A stretch of 29,352 nucleotides of DNA, taken from NCBI GenBank assembly GCA_934746015.1, contig CAKVEW010000038.1, positions 1 to 29,352 on the forward strand, read 5' to 3'. Every line of letters begins with the position of its first letter. Positions within the stretch are counted from its first letter, which is position 1. The position numbers and the translations under genes were made by a program. Source of the DNA: an uncultured Clostridium sp. (lineage in GTDB: Bacteria; Bacillota; Clostridia; Clostridiales; Clostridiaceae). This document shows positions 7,765 through 16,662 of this stretch, piece by piece. A model generated the notes under the pieces. It saw only the letters and a list, made by a program, of their open reading frames with translations, searched no databases and had not been told where the DNA came from.

Positions 7765-8787
7765 TTATTTCTTAGCTATATATTTTCTTACATCTAATGA
7801 AACTGCAACTATAATTATTAATCCTCTAATTATATATTGCCAGTATGCATTTACACCTATGAAGTTTAGTCCATAATTTATTACTTGAAGTAGTACTGTC
7901 CCAATAAGCACTCCAGGAATTGTTCCAATTCCTCCAGTAAATGAAACGCCACCAACTACACAAGCAGAAATTGCATCCAATTCATAGTTAAATCCTGTAC
8001 TAGTTGTAGTTGAACCTGCTCTAGCTGCTTCTAAGAAACCTGCAAGTCCATAAAGTACTCCTGATATTATAAATATAAACATTATGTTCTTTACTAAATT
8101 AACACCTGAAACTGCTGCTGCTTCTGGATTACCACCAATAGCAAACATATTCTTTCCAAGTTTTGTTTTATTCCATACAAACCACATTATAGCTGCAACA
8201 ATTGCAAGATAAAATACTAAATATGGAATTTCTACGCTTCCTAATTTTAAATATCCATTAACAAAAGCTGTATATCTTTCATCTAAATTAGCTACTGGTT
8301 GTGCTCCTAATGGTGGTCTATCAATATATAAGCAAGATGCACCATAAGCTATAAGTTGAGTACCTAAGGTTATAATAAATGCATGGACCTTAAGTTTTGC
8401 AACTCCAAATCCATTAATTGCACCAAATATTCCACCTATTAATATGGCTAAAAACATTGGTACTATTAAAGGTAAGGCTTTTAAGTTAGGATACATTCTA
8501 GCAGCATATGTTGTAGATTGCAATAATGAAGCTGATACAATAGCTGTAAAACCTAAAATACGTCCAGCAGAAAGGTCAGTTCCTTGAAGTACTATTAAAC
8601 CTGCAACACCAAGCGCTAGGATACCACGTGTTGATGCCTGACTTAAAATATTAGTAAAGTTCTTCAATGAAAGGAAACCTGGCTCCTTTATAACAAAGAA
8701 CACTATCATTATGAACAGAACTATATACAATGCATAATTAAGTAAGAAATTTTGTAAAGACTCTTTATTAAATTTAACTTTATTCAT
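7765..8787 (-). CDS. mglC: Galactose/methyl galactoside ABC importer permease MglC
   Basis: This is a 340-residue integral membrane permease of the BPD_transp_2 / RbsC-MglC family. It has about ten hydrophobic segments, the family stretches GILALGVAGLIVLQGTDLSAGR, KLKVHAFIITLGT and GKNMFAIGGNPEAAAVSGVN (coupling-helix region), and GGVSFTGGIGTIPGVLIGT near the C-terminus. It forms the transmembrane channel for the sugar delivered by MglB. A GTG three codons upstream is possible, but the ATG at 8787 is better placed behind AGAGGTGG, which contains that GTG. It lies 16 nt downstream of mglA and 17 nt upstream of the small membrane protein gene. Confidence 0.93.
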   Translation of the reverse strand: MNKVKFNKESLQNFLLNYALYIVLFIMIVFFVIKEPGFLSLKNFTNILSQASTRGILALGVAGLIVLQGTDLSAGRILGFTAIVSASLLQSTTYAARMYPNLKALPLIVPMFLAILIGGIFGAINGFGVAKLKVHAFIITLGTQLIAYGASCLYIDRPPLGAQPVANLDERYTAFVNGYLKLGSVEIPYLVFYLAIVAAIMWFVWNKTKLGKNMFAIGGNPEAAAVSGVNLVKNIMFIFIISGVLYGLAGFLEAARAGSTTTSTGFNYELDAISACVVGGVSFTGGIGTIPGVLIGTVLLQVINYGLNFIGVNAYWQYIIRGLIIIVAVSLDVRKYIAKK

Positions 8788-8803
8788 AGGTTCCACCTCT
8801 ATT

Positions 8804-10303
8804 CTAAATATATTTAGCAGCCATAGTCATAATATCTTCTTGTGATAATTTATCAGCATCACCAATTCCAGCTACTTTTCCATTTGACATTACAAGTATT
8901 CTATCGCAAATTCCTAATAGCTCTGGCATTTCAGAGGATACTACTATAACCCCTTTTCCCTTATTTGCTAAATCTATAATAAGTTGATAAATTTCATATT
9001 TAGCACCAACATCTATACCTCTTGTTGGCTCATCTAATAATAGTATTTCTGGGTTAGTTAAAAGCCATCTTCCTATAATTACTTTTTGTTGATTTCCTCC
9101 TGATAAACTTCTAATTAATGTTTTTTGATTTGGAGTCTTAACCTTCATACTATCTATTGTCCATTTAGTATCTTCAGTCATCTTCTTATTATCTAATACA
9201 CCAAATTTACTATATCTATCTATATTAGCAATCATGGTATTAAACTTAATATCAAGTTGTCCAAATATACCTGTTGATCTACGTTCTTCTGTTAATAAAG
9301 CAAATCCATTTTTTATTGCCTTACGAGAATCGCTATTTTCTACTTTTTTACCATGAAGAATTATTTCTCCTTCACTATGTTTAGCTATTCCAAATATTGT
9401 TTCTAATAATTCAGTTCGTTTTGATCCAACTAAACCTGCAATTCCAAGAATTTCTCCTTTTCTTAATTCAAAGGATACTTCTCTAACTGAAGGTTGATAA
9501 GTACCAGTTAAGTTCTTAACTTCTAATATAACATCTTCTGGCTTATTAATCTTAGGTGGAAATCTATTAGTTAAATCACGTCCAACCATTAATTTAATAA
9601 TTTTATTTGTTGTTAGATCCTTTGCTTGAATTGTATCTATCCACTTTCCATCTCGCATAATTGTTACATCATCAGATATTTGAAGAATTTCTTCCATTTT
9701 ATGAGAAATATATATAATACCGCAGCCTTTATCTCTTAATTTATTTATAATTTTAAATAAATGATTTACTTCTTCATTTGTTAATGATGATGTAGGCTCA
9801 TCCAAAACTAGTATTTTAGCATTATATGAAACTGCCTTTGCTATCTCCACCATTTGCCTTTGAGATACAGAAAGTTTAGCCATCTTTATTCTTGGATCAA
9901 TATCTATATCCAATTCATCTAAGATTTTTTTAGTTTCATCGTACATACCTTTTTCACTTACTATACCAGCTTTTCCTGGATATCTTCCGAGCCAAATATT
10001 ATCCATAACATTTCTTTGTAAAACTTGATTCAATTCTTGGTGAACCATTGCAACTCCATTATCCATAGCTTGCTTTGGACTAGAAAATTTACTTTTTTCC
10101 CCTTCTATAAATATATCTCCAGCGTCTTCAATATAAACCCCAAACAAACATTTCATTAAAGTAGATTTTCCTGCTCCATTTTCACCCATTAAAGCATGTA
10201 CAGTTCCTGGTCTTACTTTCAATTGAACCTTATCTAATGCCTTAACTCCTGGAAACTCTTTGCAAATATCTATCATTTCAAGAACATATTTTGTATCTGC
10301 CAT
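8804..10303 (-). CDS. mglA: Galactose/methyl galactoside ABC importer ATPase MglA
   Basis: This is a 499-residue cytoplasmic ATPase made of two fused nucleotide-binding domains, typical of the CUT2 sugar importers. Domain 1 has Walker [10 protein letters not shown], signature LSVSQRQ and Walker [11 protein letters not shown]. Domain 2 has the degenerate P-loop [10 protein letters not shown], signature LSGGNQQK and [12 protein letters not shown]. That asymmetry is normal for MglA/RbsA and fits one full-strength and one degenerate site. It starts at ATG with a moderate AAAGTGGTG site. The gene follows mglB across a hairpin-containing gap and precedes mglC. Substrate specificity comes from MglB; galactose and glucose are most likely. 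Confidence 0.94.
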   Translation of the reverse strand: MADTKYVLEMIDICKEFPGVKALDKVQLKVRPGTVHALMGENGAGKSTLMKCLFGVYIEDAGDIFIEGEKSKFSSPKQAMDNGVAMVHQELNQVLQRNVMDNIWLGRYPGKAGIVSEKGMYDETKKILDELDIDIDPRIKMAKLSVSQRQMVEIAKAVSYNAKILVLDEPTSSLTNEEVNHLFKIINKLRDKGCGIIYISHKMEEILQISDDVTIMRDGKWIDTIQAKDLTTNKIIKLMVGRDLTNRFPPKINKPEDVILEVKNLTGTYQPSVREVSFELRKGEILGIAGLVGSKRTELLETIFGIAKHSEGEIILHGKKVENSDSRKAIKNGFALLTEERRSTGIFGQLDIKFNTMIANIDRYSKFGVLDNKKMTEDTKWTIDSMKVKTPNQKTLIRSLSGGNQQKVIIGRWLLTNPEILLLDEPTRGIDVGAKYEIYQLIIDLANKGKGVIVVSSEMPELLGICDRILVMSNGKVAGIGDADKLSQEDIMTMAAKYI

Positions 10304-10335
10304 AACCTATTCACCACTTTTCATTATTTATTAAA

Positions 10336-10355
10336 GGAGCTGTCTAAGCAGCTCC
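10336..10355 (-). terminator. Intercistronic hairpin between mglB and mglA
   Basis: A 7-bp GGAGCTG/CAGCTCC stem followed on the minus strand by TTTAATAAA, 50 nt after the mglB stop. With so weak a T-tract it is more likely a partial terminator or mRNA-stabilising hairpin that keeps binding-protein transcript in excess over the membrane components, a common arrangement in ABC import operons. Confidence 0.65.
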
Positions 10356-10404
10356 AAATTAAAAATATTTTTATTTTACATTGTGCAACAATTCATCTAC
10401 TTTT

Positions 10405-11439
10405 TTATTTAGTATATTCTTGATATGGTATACGTACTGCAATTCCACTATCATCAAATTTATAATCAGTTCCATCTACAGCACCTTTACCAGCTGCTAA
10501 GTTCATTCCTGTTTCATATAAAGCTTTAGCCATTCCTTCAGCATCTTGCAAAACTGATCCTGCCATAAAGCCTTTAGCAATTAAATCTTGAGCTGCTGCT
10601 GTAGCATCTACACCTACTACTGGAATAGTCTTTGTAGCATCGCCATTATTATAACCTTGAGCTTGTAATGCAGCTATAGCACCTTGTGCCATACCATCAT
10701 TATTAGCTATTACAGCTTCAATCTTATCACCAAATTTTGAAAACCATGCTTCAGTAGCACTTTGAGCTAAATCATTTTGCCAATTACAAACTTGAAGAGC
10801 TAATTCTTCTGTTTTTACTCCTTTATCATTTAAAGTAGAAACTGAATATTGAGTTCTTGCAACTGCTTCTGGATTATCAGGTTCACCCTTTAACATAACA
10901 TATTGTAAAACTCCATCTCCATTTTTATCTATAGCCTTTTGATCTTTTCCCCATAAATCTGAAAGTATTTTCCCTTGCATAACTCCTGCTTCTTTTGCAT
11001 TAGTTCCAACAAATACAGCTTTATCATATGCCTTTATTGCATCTGCTGAAGGTTCTCTGTTAAATAGAACTACTGGTTTTTTAGCTGCTTTAATCTTATC
11101 TATTACAGTTGGTGCAGCTCCTGTGTCAACTAAGTTAACTAATAATAAATCAACATCCTTTTGTAATAATGTATCTATACTGTCATTTTGAGTAGCTTGG
11201 TCACCTTTTCCATCATAAAAAGTAAATTCAATTTTATCTGAATTATCCTTTTGAATCTTTTCTAAGCTTTGACGAACTGTTGAAATATAAGTATCATCAA
11301 ACTTATATAAGCATACCCCAACCTTTACCTTATCTCCTTTTGATGAATCTCCAGATTCTTTTCCTCCACATCCCACTAGTGAAGCTGTTACCATAATAGT
11401 AGCCATTGCCATTGTAAGTAATTTTTTAACCTTTTTCAT
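10405..11439 (-). CDS. mglB: Galactose/glucose-binding lipoprotein MglB
   Basis: This is a 344-residue lipoprotein with lipobox SLVGC (Cys24) and a type I periplasmic-binding fold. It tracks E. coli galactose-binding protein: VGVCLYKFDDTYIS (40-53), VNLVD, FNREPS (127-131), calcium loop DKNGDGVLQ (171-179), GEPDNPEAVAR (185-195), Trp220, ANND (245-248) and GVDA. It captures extracellular sugar for MglAC. Two pocket positions differ from E. coli: His152 is Asn189 and Asp154 is Glu191, although Arg158 is kept (Arg195). The second copy at 1917-2957 keeps all three. It starts at ATG behind GGAGGG as first gene of mglBAC. Galactose/glucose is the family default, but the substitutions leave room for a related sugar. 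Confidence 0.92.
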   Translation of the reverse strand: MKKVKKLLTMAMATIMVTASLVGCGGKESGDSSKGDKVKVGVCLYKFDDTYISTVRQSLEKIQKDNSDKIEFTFYDGKGDQATQNDSIDTLLQKDVDLLLVNLVDTGAAPTVIDKIKAAKKPVVLFNREPSADAIKAYDKAVFVGTNAKEAGVMQGKILSDLWGKDQKAIDKNGDGVLQYVMLKGEPDNPEAVARTQYSVSTLNDKGVKTEELALQVCNWQNDLAQSATEAWFSKFGDKIEAVIANNDGMAQGAIAALQAQGYNNGDATKTIPVVGVDATAAAQDLIAKGFMAGSVLQDAEGMAKALYETGMNLAAGKGAVDGTDYKFDDSGIAVRIPYQEYTK

Positions 11440-11475
11440 ATTAACCCTCCATCACTCATAAATCATTACATATAT

Positions 11476-11489
11476 TGATTTCGTTTACA
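11476..11489 (-). promoter_or_regulatory. Candidate cre (CcpA) site at the mglB start point
   Basis: On the minus strand TGTAAACGAAATCA matches the cre consensus TGWAARCGYTWNCW at 12 of 14 positions. It lies just downstream of the -10 box, around the expected transcription start, where bound CcpA would repress a sugar transporter operon. This was a match by eye; one such match can occur by chance in AT-rich DNA, but the location is apt. Confidence 0.55.
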
Positions 11490-11494
11490 TTAGT

Positions 11495-11500
11495 ATTATA
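11495..11500 (-). promoter_or_regulatory. -10 box of the mglB promoter
   Basis: TATAAT on the minus strand, 56 nt before the mglB start codon. Seventeen nt upstream there is no TTGACA-like hexamer, which points to a promoter that needs an activator. Confidence 0.6.
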
Positions 11501-11532
11501 AATATTTTTTAGATTAACCTCCATATAAAAAA

Positions 11533-11559
11533 CTTAACAAATATATCAAATTTCTTAAC
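11533..11559 (-). promoter_or_regulatory. Candidate activator site: GTTAAG direct repeat, 21-bp period
   Basis: Two GTTAAG copies (minus strand, 11559-11554 and 11538-11533) are spaced exactly 21 bp, two helical turns, and end 33 bp upstream of the -10 box, so they cover about -45 to -71. Tandem same-face half-sites just above a -35-less promoter are how AraC-type activators usually bind. The YesN-type regulator encoded 4 kb away is the obvious candidate. The repeat units are short, so chance is a real alternative. Confidence 0.45.
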
Positions 11560-11626
11560 TACTAAAGTCTTGATTTTTACATTATTAATAATAAGACCCT
11601 TTAATTCTCCATATACTATTTATGTA

Positions 11627-11635
11627 TGTTATAAT
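11627..11635 (+). promoter_or_regulatory. Extended -10 promoter for lemA
   Basis: TGTTATAAT (TG-N-TATAAT) lies 27 nt upstream of the lemA ATG on the plus strand. No -35 is apparent. It drives the only plus-strand genes in the window and is divergent from mglB. Confidence 0.6.
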
Positions 11636-11662
11636 AGTAATATATAGAAAGGGGTGTTTTTT

Positions 11663-12232
11663 ATGAAAAATGGAATAAAAGTATTAATAACAGTTGTTGT
11701 AATTATTGCTATAATAGCCTTTCCTATTATCTCTAGTTACAATGGTTTAGTTAGTTTAGAACAACAGGTTGATAAGGCATCTTCTGATATAGATACTCAA
11801 CTTCAAAGAAGATCTGACTTAATACCTAACTTAGTTAATACAGTTAAGGGATATGCAACTCAAGAAAAAGACATATTTACTGATATTGCAAATGCAAGAA
11901 GCAAGCTATCTGGAGCTACTAATATTACAGATCAAGCTAATGCTGATAGTGAATTATCGAATGCTTTATCTAGACTTTTAGTAGTTGTTGAAAGATATCC
12001 TGATTTAAAATCAAATGAAAATTTTAAAGATTTAAGTATACAATTAGAAGGAACTGAAAATAGGATAGCTGTTGCAAGACAAGATTATAATACTGCAGCA
12101 ACTAGTTATAATACTAAATTGAGAAGATTTCCTACAAATATAGTAGCTTCAATTTTTGGTTTTGAGGCTAAACCACTTTACAAAGCAAGTGATAATGCTA
12201 GTGAAGTTCCATCAGTAGATTTTACTAGATAA
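11663..12232 (+). CDS. lemA: LemA family membrane-anchored helical protein
   Basis: This 189-residue protein has an N-terminal membrane segment (about 4-24) followed by a long helical domain with the LemA hallmarks: YNGLVSLEQQVDKASSDIDTQLQRRSDLIPNLVNTVKGYA, LVVVERYPDLKSNENF, and RIAVARQDYN...YNTKLRRFPTNIVASIFGF. LemA proteins are anchored with the helical bundle outside the cytosol; their molecular role is not established. A GTG nine bases upstream is in frame but falls in the AAAGGGGTG ribosome binding site, so the ATG at 11663 is chosen. The TPM-domain gene starts 2 nt after its stop, a pairing widely seen across bacteria. Confidence 0.92.
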   Translation: MKNGIKVLITVVVIIAIIAFPIISSYNGLVSLEQQVDKASSDIDTQLQRRSDLIPNLVNTVKGYATQEKDIFTDIANARSKLSGATNITDQANADSELSNALSRLLVVVERYPDLKSNENFKDLSIQLEGTENRIAVARQDYNTAATSYNTKLRRFPTNIVASIFGFEAKPLYKASDNASEVPSVDFTR

Positions 12233-12234
12233 AT

Positions 12235-13044
12235 ATGAGAGTATTATCAAAATTAAAAGTTTTTTTCTTATCTTCTCTTTTATTATTAGTAAGTTTTTCT
12301 CTAATTGCTTCAGCAGAAACTAACTATCCTTCTCCTACTAATTATAAATATGTAAATGATTATGTAGGAATCTTAACTCAAGAGGAAAAAGAGGAAATTA
12401 TATCTATAGGTAAAGAGCTAGAAGATAAAACTGGGGCACAAGCTGTTACTGTTATAATAGATAGTACAGATGGAAGAGAAATTGCAGATTATGCTTTGAA
12501 CCTCTTTAGATCTTGGGGCATTGGGCAAAAAGATAAAGATAATGGTTTATTAATATTAATTGCAATCAATGATAGGAACTGGAGAGTTGAAGTTGGTAGG
12601 GGCTTAGAAGGTGCAATTCCTGATGCATTAAGTAATAGAGTTATGGAATCTTTAGCTAAAGAAAAGTTCAAAAATAATGAATATGGAACAGGTATAGTAG
12701 ATAGTTATAGTGCCTTTAGTGATTTGATTGCAGAAGAATATGATGTTTCATTAGATAAATCATTAAATATAACTATTCCAAATAATAATAGTAATGATGA
12801 CACTAGTGTTTTTACCTTTAGTTCATTAGGACTCTTTGGAGTTCTTCTATTAATTGACTTTATATTTAATAGGGGCAGAATTACTAGATTTATTATTAAA
12901 GTTTTTATCTTATCTGGAGGAAATAGACGAGGCGGCCATGGTGGCTTTGGTGGCTTTGGCGGAGGTTCCTCTAGTGGCGGTGGCGGCTTCGGTGGCTTCG
13001 GTGGTGGTTCTTCCGGTGGTGGAGGATCATCAGGAAGCTGGTAA
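12235..13044 (+). CDS. Secreted/anchored TPM-domain protein with Gly-Ser tail (YgcG-like)
   Basis: This 269-residue protein has a signal peptide (about 1-27, ending SLIASAE), a TPM domain (about 33-165: YVNDYVGILTQEEKEEI, GAQAVTVIIDSTDGREIADYA, GQKDKDNGLLILIAINDRNWRVEVGRGLEGAIPD), a membrane segment near 192-205, and a tail of GGFGGFGGGSSSGGG repeats ending in SGSW. That layout matches YgcG-type proteins. TPM domains in plants and bacteria are linked to phosphatase or photosystem repair roles, but the function here is unknown. It lies 2 nt after lemA with no ribosome binding site of its own, so translation is probably coupled. The glycine tail is GC-richer than its surroundings because of Gly codons, not necessarily transfer. 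Confidence 0.85.
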   Translation: MRVLSKLKVFFLSSLLLLVSFSLIASAETNYPSPTNYKYVNDYVGILTQEEKEEIISIGKELEDKTGAQAVTVIIDSTDGREIADYALNLFRSWGIGQKDKDNGLLILIAINDRNWRVEVGRGLEGAIPDALSNRVMESLAKEKFKNNEYGTGIVDSYSAFSDLIAEEYDVSLDKSLNITIPNNNSNDDTSVFTFSSLGLFGVLLLIDFIFNRGRITRFIIKVFILSGGNRRGGHGGFGGFGGGSSSGGGGFGGFGGGSSGGGGSSGSW

Positions 13045-13097
13045 GAATGTGCTTTGCACAGTGAAAAATGAATAATTAATAATGAAAAATTAAGGAT

Positions 13098-13213
13098 TAA
13101 ACTCCTTACGGAGTTTATAAAATTTAATTAAGTAAGAAGCTCCAAAAGGAGTTTCTTACTTAATTTATAATTGTGAATGATGTAAAGTAAAGAAGAAACT
13201 CCTCTAGGAGTTT
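13098..13213. repeat. Cluster of three hairpins in a convergent spacer
   Basis: There are three inverted repeats: 13098-13117 (TAAACTCC/GGAGTTTA, 4-nt loop), 13126-13165 (an 18-bp stem with one G-T pair and an AAAA loop), and 13196-13213 (AAACTCCT/AGGAGTTT). The first and third share the AAACTCC/GGAGTTT arm. The middle one probably terminates lemA/TPM on plus or the transglutaminase operon on minus, although T-runs are poor. Flanking pieces such as TTTGCACAGTG and the repeated CTACATTTTACATT just before 13282 look like dispersed intergenic repeats. Confidence 0.6.
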
Positions 13214-13282
13214 ATAAAACATATATTTTCAGTAATTCGTTTCGAATTACATCAATAATTCTACATTTTACATTCTACATTT

Positions 13283-15496
13283 TTACCAGTATGCTTTTAC
13301 ATACTTAAAGTATCCTTTCTTCCATATAGGAAGACCTTCATAAACGAAAATACAAGAATTTTTATAAAGATTCAATGCTTCTTTTGTTTTTTTAGGTGAG
13401 ACATGTCTATTACCAAAAGCCTCTTGAAATGCATATTTCATTATTTTTTCTGCATCTTCATTAGTAAGCTTTGGTACTACACTAGAAATTACCTGAGGAA
13501 ATTCTGGCTCCATCCCTGTGTATTCTTTTATATATCCACCAAAATGAAGAACTTCTACAATTTTTGTAACTAAGGTATCTGAATGAGACTTCTTATATTT
13601 TCTTATTATTTTCTTTCTTCTTAATACAATAGCATAACAAAGACCTATTATAAAAATTAAAACAGCTATTATTATTAATAAAACCTTTATAACTTTTAAA
13701 ACTAATTCCCATCTTTTATCAGAATTATCTTCTTTGTTATTATTTATTTCATCTGTAATTCTTTCTATATCTTTTTCTTCATTAGTATTTTCAGTTATTC
13801 TATTAGCAGGTTCTTTGGATATAGCATCCTTTTCTTCATTGTTTTCAGCATTAACTTCATTTATAGATGGTGTTACTTCTACCCTCTCCCATCCATAATC
13901 CTTTTTATAGATTTCTACCCATGCATGGGCTTCCCTATCTGTAAGTATTGCCCTGTATGTTCCACCAGATTCTTCTTTAAATTGAGATGGTTTTGCTATA
14001 TATCCTGTAACATATCTAGCAGGTATTCCGTACATACGATACATTAAGGTTGCAGTAGTTGCAAAATGTACACAATAGCCTTTGCCACCTTCAAATAAAA
14101 AATATTTAGGTATTTCTTTATTAAATGGCATCCTTCCAGGAGATAATGTATAAGATGCTTTTGACCATAAGGTATCTTTTATAAATTCTGTAATATTATC
14201 AACACCATAAACATAGTTTTCCTGACATAAGTTAAAAAGGTTTGGGAATCTTTCTTTTTCTGCATCCAAGTATCTATCTTTAATATAACCATAGTCTGTT
14301 TGATTTATGTTTCTAAACCATGTAAAAGACTCACTGTTTATATCTTTTGTTGCCTTTAAAAACTTCTCATTACTATATGTTAAAAATGTATATTCTTCTT
14401 TTCCAATCCGCTGAGCTTGAGAAATATAAGGAATATAGTATCCTGACTTCTCTAAAGTAAGATGTTTTACTCTTAGCCATATAGTAGAATTTAAGTTTAC
14501 TTCTTGATTATTTTCAAACTCATTACTTTGAGCTAAGAAAAATTTCTTGTCAAAATGACTAGTAAGATCAACATTCTCTATTTTGTTTCCATTACTATCT
14601 AAGGTTTCATCTATTGAATAATTTAATTCTCTATCCTTTTCCCATTTACTATCTAAATAATTTATACCTATAAAGTTCTTTAGATATATTATTTCTTCTG
14701 GTTTTTCTGATACAGTTACTTCTAACTTTTTTACTCCTTTTGCATTATTATTCCCTCTACTTACCCTTCCCTGACTTGAAGAATTAGACTTACTTATTAT
14801 TGCAATATCTTTAATTTCTTCTTCCAATTTTACGGGTACTGAATAAAGAAAGTTCATCTTATTATCAGTTATTCTGTAAGCAATTAATAAAGATAATATG
14901 AAGAAAATTGCTGTAAGTAACGCACTTATTCCAGCGTTATTAATAAGCTCAAGTTTAATCTTATCCTTATTTTTCTTACTTGATGTCATATTACCTGTAA
15001 TAGCAGTTCCTATATGAAAAAATACGAATAAACATACTTGAATAATATTGGGTGGATTCCCAATGATTGGTCCAACTATTATAACAGCTATTGAAACTAG
15101 ATATATTAACCATCCCTTTCCTCTTTTGAAGGTAAGCCAATATATAATAAGAGATACTATAAATGAAAAGATTAATACTGTCTCTGTAATATCAAAATTC
15201 TTAAGCTGCATTATATTAGAAAAAACTAGAGTAAATATATTTTGCCACTGCTCCAATAAAAAGTTTATATTAAATAGTAACATTAAAATAAAAACTATCC
15301 ATACATACTTCATTTTTTTACTATTATATAAAGTCCAAATAATACTACAAATAACTACTGAAGCAATATAAACCAATGTTTTCTTAAAGTTCAAAAATGG
15401 ACTAAAGGATATACTATAAAGTATTCCTAGAACTCCAGAAGCATAGCTAAAAAATAACATTATCTCTGCTAATATATTTCTATTTTCTTTATTCAC
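13283..15496 (-). CDS. Membrane transglutaminase-like protein (TgpA/DUF3488 type)
   Basis: This 737-residue protein has six or so N-terminal membrane segments (about 10-210), an extracellular region containing a transglutaminase-like cysteine peptidase core, a further membrane segment near 605-625 and a C-terminal cytoplasmic tail. The catalytic pieces are GYCVHFATTATLMYRMYGIPAR (Cys475) and REAHAWVEIY (His524); the usual Asp is Glu540 in VEVTPS, a change I recall as common in Firmicutes relatives. With the MoxR and DUF58 genes upstream it forms a conserved three-gene module of unknown extracellular role. I call GTG at 15496, weakly supported by AAGGG. A CTG at 15568, 7 nt after a strong AGGAGGT, opens the same frame and would add 24 residues. 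Confidence 0.85.
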   Translation of the reverse strand: MNKENRNILAEIMLFFSYASGVLGILYSISFSPFLNFKKTLVYIASVVICSIIWTLYNSKKMKYVWIVFILMLLFNINFLLEQWQNIFTLVFSNIMQLKNFDITETVLIFSFIVSLIIYWLTFKRGKGWLIYLVSIAVIIVGPIIGNPPNIIQVCLFVFFHIGTAITGNMTSSKKNKDKIKLELINNAGISALLTAIFFILSLLIAYRITDNKMNFLYSVPVKLEEEIKDIAIISKSNSSSQGRVSRGNNNAKGVKKLEVTVSEKPEEIIYLKNFIGINYLDSKWEKDRELNYSIDETLDSNGNKIENVDLTSHFDKKFFLAQSNEFENNQEVNLNSTIWLRVKHLTLEKSGYYIPYISQAQRIGKEEYTFLTYSNEKFLKATKDINSESFTWFRNINQTDYGYIKDRYLDAEKERFPNLFNLCQENYVYGVDNITEFIKDTLWSKASYTLSPGRMPFNKEIPKYFLFEGGKGYCVHFATTATLMYRMYGIPARYVTGYIAKPSQFKEESGGTYRAILTDREAHAWVEIYKKDYGWERVEVTPSINEVNAENNEEKDAISKEPANRITENTNEEKDIERITDEINNNKEDNSDKRWELVLKVIKVLLIIIAVLIFIIGLCYAIVLRRKKIIRKYKKSHSDTLVTKIVEVLHFGGYIKEYTGMEPEFPQVISSVVPKLTNEDAEKIMKYAFQEAFGNRHVSPKKTKEALNLYKNSCIFVYEGLPIWKKGYFKYVKAYW

Positions 15497-15560
15497 CGTA
15501 AAATCCCTTACTTCAAAATCAATACCTACATTATCTTTAGTTTGCTTTTTACCTTTAACC

Positions 15561-16658
15561 TTAAACAGTTAGGCACCTCCTTTCTATTTCTTGTATATAA
15601 TTTTCTTCAGAAAACTGCATAAGCAAACTCTCATTTAAGGATAATTTAAATTCTAAATTCAATGATATAACGGTTTCAAAATTATTTTCATATGAATATA
15701 ACTTATTTAAAATCTTATCATCAGATTTTTCTTCATATAAATCTACTTTTACCATTAATTCTTCTATCATATTTAAATAATCTTCTTCTGTTCTAACTAA
15801 AGTCTCTATAATACTAGCTTTTTTGTTATCGTACCATCTTACCAAGTGTGATACTTTCTTTTCAACTAATCCAAGAGAAATAGCTGAGCATAATTCATAA
15901 AAAGCATCTTTTTTCTCTATACTTATATCTCTTTCTTTTCTTAAATCTATAAAAAATGTAATTCTATTTTCTGTATCAGAAGAGTACTTTTTAGTTAATA
16001 CTTCATTATTTCTAGCACTTAATTTCCAATGTATATCCCGTAGAGAATCCCCTTCCTTATATTTATCAATCCATAATATTTCTGGAGGTTGATTCACTAA
16101 TGTTTCTGAATATCTTCCCTCTTCTAAAGGAAAATATATATGATTCTTACTTTCAATTTCAGATTTAAGCTTATACCCAGATGGGAATACTAAAATCTCT
16201 ATATGACTATTTCCTTTTTTCTTTTTTTTAAATAATGATAAATAATCATATACTTTTATTTCTTTAATTCTTAGATTTACTATTCCACAAAATTGCGACT
16301 TCATCTGAAATTCCACTTGAGTTTTACTTTTGGCAGCAACATATCCCTTTATCTTTTTCATTTCTGTTTTAGATACTTTATTATGAAAGTATTCTATCTT
16401 TATACAAAATCTTGTAATTGGAAGATACCCTTTATTTGTTACTAGTATCTTACCTTTTATAGTATTTCCTTTCTTTACTTCTCCACTATGTAGTTCTACT
16501 TTTGCATCTATCTGCCTTATGAAATACCTAGTTGTTAAATAAAGACTAATAAATAAAATTAGTTCTGAAATAACTAATAGATTTAATACCTTTAATCTAT
16601 GTGTTCCTGCTAAATAAAATGTAAATATAAGAAAGATATAATATATTATTTTTCTCAT
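15561..16658 (-). CDS. DUF58 domain protein
   Basis: This 365-residue protein has two N-terminal hydrophobic segments (about 1-48), then a beta-rich stretch (EVKKGNTIKGKILVTNKGYLPITRF), and the DUF58 hallmark YKEGDSLRDIHWKLSARNNEVLTKKY near 202-228, followed by a von Willebrand A-like C-terminal half. DUF58 proteins occur next to MoxR ATPases and transglutaminase-like proteins, exactly as here, and are thought to act as partners of the ATPase. The ATG is 4 nt after the moxR stop, behind AAAGGAAG. The stop codon lies 64 nt before the called transglutaminase start. The biochemical function is unknown. Confidence 0.88.
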   Translation of the reverse strand: MRKIIYYIFLIFTFYLAGTHRLKVLNLLVISELILFISLYLTTRYFIRQIDAKVELHSGEVKKGNTIKGKILVTNKGYLPITRFCIKIEYFHNKVSKTEMKKIKGYVAAKSKTQVEFQMKSQFCGIVNLRIKEIKVYDYLSLFKKKKKGNSHIEILVFPSGYKLKSEIESKNHIYFPLEEGRYSETLVNQPPEILWIDKYKEGDSLRDIHWKLSARNNEVLTKKYSSDTENRITFFIDLRKERDISIEKKDAFYELCSAISLGLVEKKVSHLVRWYDNKKASIIETLVRTEEDYLNMIEELMVKVDLYEEKSDDKILNKLYSYENNFETVISLNLEFKLSLNESLLMQFSEENYIQEIERRCLTV

Positions 16659-16662
16659 TTAA

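Noticed and set aside
12854..13075. A 73-codon plus-strand frame rich in Ala and Val
   Set aside because: It is the shifted frame of the glycine-repeat tail of the TPM protein gene.
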